Source: an uncultured Geobacteraceae bacterium (GTDB lineage: Bacteria > Desulfobacterota > Desulfuromonadia > Geobacterales > Pseudopelobacteraceae). Taken from it: DNA of 32,683 bases. Of this stretch, positions 26,496 to 32,683 are shown piece after piece. The translations under genes were made by a program, and so were the position numbers. Location: the NCBI GenBank assembly GCA_903958085.1, contig CAJBRY010000134.1, forward strand, positions 1 to 32,683, written 5' to 3'. Numbering within the stretch: position 1 is the first letter of the stretch; each line of letters opens with the position of its first letter. The notes below the pieces were generated by a model. That model did not search any database. It had not been told where the DNA came from and saw only the letters and a list, made by a program, of their open reading frames with translations.

Positions 26496-27389
26496 TTACA
26501 TTTTTAACAGCTTTAATACTTGAAAAAATGCCTCAGCTGCCGGAGAGAGAGTTCGTCCTTTCCGCTGAACCAATGAAAAACTGCGGGATATGGTGAGACC
26601 CGGCAGCTCAATCTTCACCAATGTTTTTTGCTTCAGCTCCTGCCTGACAGCCATTTTGGAAACAAACGCCACTCCGCAATCTGCAAGAACCGCCTGCTTT
26701 ACCGCTTCGCTGCTAGATAAGGTCGCACAGACCGCCAAATCACTCGTCTTTATCCCATGCTGCCTGAGCGCAGCATCAACCACATCATTTGTGCCGGAAC
26801 CGCTTCCACGCAAAATCATGGGCTCTTTGAGAAGTTCTTGCGGGGCAATATCAGTACGCCCGCACCAATGATGCCCTTTTCGCGCGACAAGAAGTATTTC
26901 ATCATGGCCGAATGCAATGGAAGTGAACCGCGCATTTTCTGTCGGTGTTCCAACAATTCCGATTTCAATGGTTTCTTCATTAAGTTTATCGAGTATCTCG
27001 CTACTGTCGCCAATATCGACCTTTACAATTATGCCGGCGGCACTCTTTCGAAGGTTGGCGATCGCCTTTGGCAGCAGATATGTCCCTGGAATCGTGCTGC
27101 CGCCGACACAAAGTTCGACGCCGTCAGCCTGACGAAACTGAAGAATAGCCTGCTCAGTCTCCTTTACCGATTTTAGAACCTGCTGGGCGTGCAGAAACAT
27201 CACTTTTCCGGCCTCGGTCAGTATCGCACCGCGCCCGGTACGATCAAACAGTCTGACTCCGCAGAGATCCTCCAGGGCTGAAATGTGCTGACTGACTGTC
27301 GACTGGGTGACACAGGCCGCCTCGGCACCTTTTGAAAAGCTTCCAGATGATGCTATGAAAACGAATACTTCAAGCTGTTTTATATTCAT
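26496..27389 (-). CDS. LysR-family transcriptional regulator
   Basis: MNIKQLEVFVFIASSGSFSKGAEAACVTQSTVSQHISALEDLCGVRLFDRTGRGAILTEAG; LysR substrate-binding domain. Confidence 0.95.
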   Translation of the reverse strand: MNIKQLEVFVFIASSGSFSKGAEAACVTQSTVSQHISALEDLCGVRLFDRTGRGAILTEAGKVMFLHAQQVLKSVKETEQAILQFRQADGVELCVGGSTIPGTYLLPKAIANLRKSAAGIIVKVDIGDSSEILDKLNEETIEIGIVGTPTENARFTSIAFGHDEILLVARKGHHWCGRTDIAPQELLKEPMILRGSGSGTNDVVDAALRQHGIKTSDLAVCATLSSSEAVKQAVLADCGVAFVSKMAVRQELKQKTLVKIELPGLTISRSFSLVQRKGRTLSPAAEAFFQVLKLLKM

Positions 27390-27530
27390 TCATGCTCCAT
27401 ATCGTAAATTACGAATCTACTAATCGGTAATATCGAATTTATCAATTTGACATAGTAGTGAGTCCGTATGAAAATGCAAAACAAATTTTGGATCGCAAGC
27501 GCCACGTTTTTACACAAAAGGAGAGTATAG

Positions 27531-28268
27531 ATGAAATTGATTCGTATCGTATGTGCAGCAATGCTGGTTATGTCTGTCTGTTGCTCGTTTGTTTGCGCCG
27601 AAGACAAATTCAAGGTTGTTACCAGTGAGGAGCTTAAGACTCTGGTTGAGGAGAATGCCAAGGGATTGGTCGTGATTGATTCCCGCAGCGCCGGGGAATA
27701 CCAGGAAGTTCACATCAAAAACGCGATAAGCATCCCGCTGTCAAAGCTTGAGAAGGAACCGGCACTGCTTACTTCACCCAAAGATGCAATATTGGTTTTT
27801 TACTGTAACGGGATAAAATGCGGAAAGAGCGGCAAATCGGCTAAAATCGCATTGGATAACGGCTATGCCAACGTATATGTATACTCTGACGGCATGCCTG
27901 TCTGGGAAGAGAAGGGATATGCCATTTATGCCGGGCCGGACTATGATAAAGCCGTGAAAACAAGTAAAATAAAGCCTGTCGCTGTAAAGACTCTGCTTGA
28001 TAATGCCCCCGAAACCCTAACAGTGGTTGACGTGCGTGATGCCAAAGAGTTTGCTGAAGGACATGTTCCCGGAGCAATTAATATTCCTGTAGAAGCATTT
28101 GCAAGCGGTTCGGGGGTTTTGGATAAAAACAGGCAGATCGTCGTATACTGCAATTCCGGCGGGCGCAGCTATAACGCTTACCGCAAACTCCAGAAGCTGG
28201 CATATCCCAATATTGCCCAAATGATATTTGCCGACTGGCAGGCGGATAAGCTCCCTGTGGCAAAATAG
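27531..28268 (+). CDS. Exported protein with two rhodanese-like domains
   Basis: Signal peptide MKLIRIVCAAMLVMSVCCSFVCA; rhodanese loops VFYCNGIKCGKSGKSA and VVYCNSGGRSYNA. Confidence 0.9.
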   Translation: MKLIRIVCAAMLVMSVCCSFVCAEDKFKVVTSEELKTLVEENAKGLVVIDSRSAGEYQEVHIKNAISIPLSKLEKEPALLTSPKDAILVFYCNGIKCGKSGKSAKIALDNGYANVYVYSDGMPVWEEKGYAIYAGPDYDKAVKTSKIKPVAVKTLLDNAPETLTVVDVRDAKEFAEGHVPGAINIPVEAFASGSGVLDKNRQIVVYCNSGGRSYNAYRKLQKLAYPNIAQMIFADWQADKLPVAK

Positions 28269-28300
28269 TTTTCCACCATTGCAGTTGGAGAAGTCAGCAT

Positions 28301-28981
28301 TTGAATGCAAATAGAATATTTATTGCCGCAGCCGGAATTATCGTCATAGCCTTCTATTTTCTTTTTGATCTGCAAGCATACATGACGCTGGCATCACTTA
28401 AGAGCAACTTCAGAATATTACAAAACTATTATACCGCCAATAAACTGCCATTTCTGGCCGGTTTTATGGCGGTATATTTTTTTCAGACAGCACTGTCGCT
28501 CCCCGGATCGGCTATTATGTCACTTGCTGCCGGAGCAATATTTGGGACTTCGACCGGATTGCTGTGTGTTATTATTGCCGCTACTTTCGGCGCTGTCGCG
28601 GCATTCCTGGCAACCCGTCATCTGTTTCAGGACTATGTAACCTGTAAATTCGGGAGCAGAATGGATGGAATAAACCGTAAACTGGAAGTTCGAAGCTTTA
28701 ACTATCTTCTTTTTCTACGTCTGGTTCCGCTGTTCCCGTTTTTTCTGATCAATCTTGCTGCCGGACTTACCTGTATGCCTTTACGAACTTTTTTCTGGGG
28801 GACCTTTCTGGGAATTATCCCTGGAGGATTTCTCTATGTGAACGCAGGAACGAGTCTCTCAGCTATAGACTCGATGTCCGACATTGTTTCTCCCAGCGTG
28901 TCGGGATCTTTGGCGCTGTTAGGCATATTTGTGCTCCTGCCCATTTTTTTTGTTTCGAGTTCCAAAGAGTCTCTTAAATAA
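28301..28981 (+). CDS. TVP38/TMEM64 (DedA-like) family membrane protein
   Basis: FFQTALSLPGSAIMSLAAGAIFGTSTGLLCVIIAATFGAVAAFLATRHLF and FLRLVPLFPFFLINLAAGLTCMPLRTFFWGTFLGIIPGGFLYVNAGTSL; TTG start. Confidence 0.92.
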   Translation: MNANRIFIAAAGIIVIAFYFLFDLQAYMTLASLKSNFRILQNYYTANKLPFLAGFMAVYFFQTALSLPGSAIMSLAAGAIFGTSTGLLCVIIAATFGAVAAFLATRHLFQDYVTCKFGSRMDGINRKLEVRSFNYLLFLRLVPLFPFFLINLAAGLTCMPLRTFFWGTFLGIIPGGFLYVNAGTSLSAIDSMSDIVSPSVSGSLALLGIFVLLPIFFVSSSKESLK

Positions 28982-29012
28982 TTGAAAAATATAGCTAAGG
29001 ATCTATCATCAA

Positions 29013-29972
29013 ATGATACCTGTTTTTAAAGAACGCTTACGGACTGTAAATCCTGTTTTCGACACATTTGAAAGTTTAAAAACTCTGCAGGTCAATCTTG
29101 GTAATCTCTGCAACCTTCACTGTAATCATTGCCACATGAATGCCTCACCTAGTGGCACTGAAATAATGGACAGGCAGGTCATGCAGTTGATTGCCGATTT
29201 TCTTACGCGGCATCCTGGAACTGTTCTTGATGTAACCGGTGGATGCCCTGAGATGAATCCGGACTTCCTCTATTTCAGTGAAATTACTAAAGGGTGTTCA
29301 CCGCGCAGATTGCTCAGAAGTAATCTGGCGATCATGGCAGAACCGGGGTGGGAGTGGCTTCCGGAGTTTTGCCGGCAGCAAGACTGGATCATAATTGGTT
29401 CTCTCCCCTGCTATCTGGAAGAGAATGTTGATAGACAGCGGGGAAACGGAGTATATAAAAAATGCATTCAGGTATTGAAGCGGCTGAATAGCCTTGGCTA
29501 TGGCTCGGAGGCAGAGCTTAATCTCATCTATAATCCTGGAGGAGTCTATATCCCGGGGTCGCAGAGTGAGCTGGAGGCCGCATATAAGTCAGAAATGTTG
29601 CAGCGCCACGGGATTCGCTTTAATAATCTCTTCACTATAACAAATGCTCCGGTCGGCCGTTTTTATGAATATCTTGAATCCAACGGAAGCTACTCTGACT
29701 ATATGCAACTGCTTGCCGATCGTTTTAATCCGGTTGCTGCCGGTAATATCATGTGTCGCAGCCTGATAAGTGTCGATTGGCATGGAAGGGTTTACAATTG
29801 CGACTTCAATCAGGCGCTGGGAATGCCTGTGACTTCTGCAAATGGCTCTGCATTAAATATTTCCGGATTGAATATTTCAGAGATGAAGATCGATAAAATC
29901 GTTCTTTCCCAGCACTGCTACTGCTGCACCGCCGGTGAAGGTTCCAGCTGTTCAGGAGCATTGGTACAATGA
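29013..29972 (+). CDS. ArsS-like radical SAM/Cys-rich domain protein
   Basis: Radical SAM CNLHCNHC, VTGGCPEMNPDF, Cys-rich C-terminus HCYCCTAGEGSSCSGALVQ typical of the rSAM/Cys-rich (ArsS) family. Confidence 0.88.
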   Translation: MIPVFKERLRTVNPVFDTFESLKTLQVNLGNLCNLHCNHCHMNASPSGTEIMDRQVMQLIADFLTRHPGTVLDVTGGCPEMNPDFLYFSEITKGCSPRRLLRSNLAIMAEPGWEWLPEFCRQQDWIIIGSLPCYLEENVDRQRGNGVYKKCIQVLKRLNSLGYGSEAELNLIYNPGGVYIPGSQSELEAAYKSEMLQRHGIRFNNLFTITNAPVGRFYEYLESNGSYSDYMQLLADRFNPVAAGNIMCRSLISVDWHGRVYNCDFNQALGMPVTSANGSALNISGLNISEMKIDKIVLSQHCYCCTAGEGSSCSGALVQ

Positions 29973-30613
29973 GAACATTTTTGCTGATATCAGTTTTGCT
30001 GATAGCGTTTGCCTCACTTGCGAAAGCCGATGAAATAGAGGTAAGCAGATTCAGTACCGAATGTCTGTCCAACTGGCAGACAAAGAGTTTCAAAAGGACA
30101 ACTTATTACACGCTTTTTAAGGAGGGTGCGCGAACGGGAGTCAAGGCGGTCAGTAACAATGCCGCTTCAGGTTTGATCAATAAAATTCATTTTGCCCCGC
30201 AGAAGTACCGTTACCTCCGTTGGAGCTGGAAAATATCTCACACAATTCCGGGCGGCAATGAGAGCACCAAGGCCGGAGATGATTATGCAGCACGAGTCTA
30301 TGTCATTTTCCCCGGACGTTTTTTCTGGCAGACGAAAGCCATCAACTATATATGGGCAAACAGATTGGCAAAAGGGAGTTCAACACCTAATGCTTTTACG
30401 GCAAACGCCATGATGATCGCAGTAGAATCAGGTAACTCTATGGCCGGAGAGTGGTTGGCAGAACAGCGTGACCTCGTTGCTGACTATCGTAACCTTTTTG
30501 GTGCAGACCCGCCAGAAGCCGAGGCAATTGCCATAATGACAGATACAGATAACACCGGCGCCAACGCGGAAGCGTGGTACGGCGAAATTTCACTGGCTAC
30601 GGAGGGTAAGTAA
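29969..30613 (+). CDS. DUF3047 family exported protein
   Basis: Signal peptide; YRYLRWSWKISHTIPGGNESTKAGDDYAARVYVIFPG...IAIMTDTDNTGANAEAWYGEI; ATGA overlap with the rSAM gene. Confidence 0.85.
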   Translation: MRTFLLISVLLIAFASLAKADEIEVSRFSTECLSNWQTKSFKRTTYYTLFKEGARTGVKAVSNNAASGLINKIHFAPQKYRYLRWSWKISHTIPGGNESTKAGDDYAARVYVIFPGRFFWQTKAINYIWANRLAKGSSTPNAFTANAMMIAVESGNSMAGEWLAEQRDLVADYRNLFGADPPEAEAIAIMTDTDNTGANAEAWYGEISLATEGK

Positions 30614-30619
30614 CTCCAG

Positions 30620-32359
30620 GTGCAGAATTCATTGACTGCGCAGCTTTCGATCATTATACCAACGCTTAATGAAGCCTCGCATTTACCTGCACTTCTTGAT
30701 GACCTTAATAAACAACAGGGAATTACTTTTGAAATAATTATTGGAGATGGCGGTTCCAGTGACGCAACCCGTACGATAGTCGAGTCATCCGGTGCACTTT
30801 TTGTCAGCACCACAAAAGGGCGCGGCTTGCAGATGAATGCCGCAGCCAGTCGTGCGCAGAGTGAACTGTTGTTATTTCTTCATGCTGATTCCCGTATGAA
30901 ATATCCTAAACTGCTCTTTGATGCCCTGCAGGCTCTCACTACCGAGGCCGACTGGCAGGAGCGTGTTGCCGGGCACTTCTGTCTCCGTTTTATACGCAGT
31001 ACCAGTCAAAATTCTCTGGGCTACCGTTATGCGGAGGAGAAAACTACTCTGAACCGTGTCAATACGACAAACGGTGACCAGGGTCTGTTGCTTTCAAGAC
31101 ATTTTTTCTGTCAGCTTGGCGGATTTGACGAAACTCTCCCCTTTTTGGAAGATCAGCGTATTTCAGAGAATATCCGGTCACAGGGAAAATGGATTACGCT
31201 CCCGGGTTATATCGAAACATCGGCCAGACGTTTCGAGACGGAAGGTTTTCATAGGCGCTATATCCTCATGAGCATGATGATGGGGCTGCACAGCGTGGGT
31301 ATAGATGATTTTTTCCGCCGTGCGCCAGAGGTATACCGGGTGCAGCAGGAGACCGGCAGACTTCTTCTCACACCATTTTTTCAACTTATCCGACGTATGA
31401 TGCGTGAAAATTGGGACTTTTGGGGATCAATCAAGGTTTTTTATCTCCTCGGGCGCTACATTCGACAAAACTCCTGGCAGATGTTTTTTTTTGCAGACGT
31501 ATGCTTTCGGTCAATACTTGGGACCGGACGTTATCCTTTTCTGACTTTTCACGACCGGTTCGTTGCTCCATGCACAAACTTTAGGTTATTCAACGCGCTT
31601 ACCGGTTTATTGTGCTTTATCTGGTATTTGTGTGTTCTGGCACCATTTTTCAGCATTTTTGATCGAGGCAGAAAATGTGTCCGTTCGGCAGTTGTGCTGT
31701 TTGTGAGAAATCCCGTGCCTGGGCGGGTAAAGACTCGTTTGGCACGCGAAATAGGTAACGAAAACTCCTGTGCCTTTTACCGTGCGATGGTTCAAGATGC
31801 TTTGAGTGCAGCGGCAGGCAGTGGTGCGATTTTGAAACTGTTTCATGATGGCGTTGAAAAAGAGGAGTTGCCACAAGAGTGGTTAAATGGAGTACATGAC
31901 ATATTTGCTCAGCAGGGTGATTCAATTGGTGAAAGGATGGCAGCGGCCTTTGAATTGCTATTTTCAGAAGGAGTTGAGCGAGTCGCTCTGTTTGGCAGCG
32001 ACATACCGGGAATTGATGCAGACCTCTTGAAAAGATCGTTGCTGTCGTTGGAAACAAGCGATGTTTCAATAGTTCCGGCAGTGGATGGTGGTTATTGCCT
32101 CATCGCTTTAAATTACAAAATATTTACTAAACGGATATTTCAAAATATTGAATGGAGCAGTGAAAATGTTTTGAGCGCGACCCTTGAAAGATGCACAGAG
32201 TGCGGGTTGCGGGTTGAATTGCTTGAATCCAGGCAGGATATTGATACCTTGACTGACTTGCTGCAATACTGCCAAAATACGTCTGTAGCGGCGTATGCCA
32301 GTAATGCCTGGTTGGCAGATGCCGGGTATATGAACGGCAATTCAATTGAGTTATGCTAA
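30620..32359 (+). CDS. Fused glycosyltransferase family 2 (TIGR04283-like) and DUF2064/TIGR04282-like transferase
   Basis: N-terminal LSIIIPTLNEASHLPALLDDL...IIGDGGSSDATR...LLFLHADS; C-terminal VVLFVRNPVPGRVKTRLAREIG...ALFGSDIPGIDADLLKRSL...VPAVDGGYCLIAL; GTG start. Confidence 0.9.
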   Translation: MQNSLTAQLSIIIPTLNEASHLPALLDDLNKQQGITFEIIIGDGGSSDATRTIVESSGALFVSTTKGRGLQMNAAASRAQSELLLFLHADSRMKYPKLLFDALQALTTEADWQERVAGHFCLRFIRSTSQNSLGYRYAEEKTTLNRVNTTNGDQGLLLSRHFFCQLGGFDETLPFLEDQRISENIRSQGKWITLPGYIETSARRFETEGFHRRYILMSMMMGLHSVGIDDFFRRAPEVYRVQQETGRLLLTPFFQLIRRMMRENWDFWGSIKVFYLLGRYIRQNSWQMFFFADVCFRSILGTGRYPFLTFHDRFVAPCTNFRLFNALTGLLCFIWYLCVLAPFFSIFDRGRKCVRSAVVLFVRNPVPGRVKTRLAREIGNENSCAFYRAMVQDALSAAAGSGAILKLFHDGVEKEELPQEWLNGVHDIFAQQGDSIGERMAAAFELLFSEGVERVALFGSDIPGIDADLLKRSLLSLETSDVSIVPAVDGGYCLIALNYKIFTKRIFQNIEWSSENVLSATLERCTECGLRVELLESRQDIDTLTDLLQYCQNTSVAAYASNAWLADAGYMNGNSIELC

Positions 32360-32450
32360 AGTATAGTATATCTGTAGATCTTATAAAATAGTTCTTGATA
32401 AGAGAGGTTTGTTTGAATATTGTTCAATAACACTTGATCTGGAGTAATCA

Positions 32451-32683
32451 ATGTCTGACGTAAAGCATACAAAACAGGAACTAAGCAAGCTAAAAGCAGC
32501 CGGATTTATCAAGGAGCGCGGCAAAGATTTATTCACTGTGCGACTGCGCGTGCCTGGCGGCAGGATGAGCGTGCAGCGTCTTAAAAAAATCGCCGATGTT
32601 GCTGATAAATTCGGAGGTGAGTTCGTTCATCTTTCTGTACGCCAGTCAATGGAATTGGTTAACGTAAATTTCAAGAACTTTAA
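32451..32683 (+). CDS. N-terminus of a nitrite/sulfite reductase (siroheme/4Fe-4S half-domain) protein, truncated by the window end
   Basis: Manual translation MSDVKHTKQELSKLKAAGFIKERGKDLFTVRLRVPGGRMSVQRLKKIADVADKFGGEFVHLSVRQSMELVNVNFKNF; RBS GGAG upstream; absent from the ORF track because it has no stop in the window. Confidence 0.8.
   Translation, partial: MSDVKHTKQELSKLKAAGFIKERGKDLFTVRLRVPGGRMSVQRLKKIADVADKFGGEFVHLSVRQSMELVNVNFKNF

Noticed and set aside
29904-29972. Selenocysteine codon in the rSAM/Cys-rich C-terminus
   Set aside because: The relevant position is TGT (Cys); the gene ends at a normal stop with no continuing domain.
1-32683. CRISPR array, rRNA, complete tRNA or insertion sequence
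   Set aside because: No regularly spaced repeats, no rRNA-like conserved sequence, no complete tRNA cloverleaf and no transposase or integrase ORF recognised on either strand.

Overview
The window reads as an accessory region on the left and a conserved-looking region on the right. About 9-21,031 is almost entirely minus-strand. It holds a tightly packed type I restriction-modification operon (hsdM-hsdS-hsdR) that continues into a YgjP-like metallopeptidase, a class 2 OLD nuclease plus UvrD-like helicase pair (Gabija-like) and an SbcD/SbcC-like pair. Upstream of this lies an AbiEi/AbiEii-type toxin-antitoxin pair. Next is an RtcB RNA-ligase locus: RtcB, a PPP-type phosphatase, an unknown protein, a zinc-ribbon protein and a divergent WYL regulator. 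Beside it is an HDAC-like gene interrupted by a single in-frame TGA, plus decayed paralogous pieces of the phosphatase and the WYL regulator. Plus-strand genes follow: a chemoreceptor fused to hemerythrin, Rrf2, cysteine synthase, LysR (minus strand), a double rhodanese, TVP38, an ArsS-like radical SAM protein, DUF3047, a fused glycosyltransferase, and the start of a sulfite/nitrite reductase-like gene. Gene families suggest a Geobacter/Desulfuromonadales-like host, which is inference. The best leads are: (1) the WYL-linked RtcB module with its duplicated remnants; (2) the HDAC-like gene whose reading frame continues perfectly through an in-frame TGA; (3) the contiguous RM + OLD/UvrD + SbcDC-like operon; (4) a tRNA-3'-end-like sequence near 22.3 kb that may mark the island edge. 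No tools were run; family names come from motif recognition.
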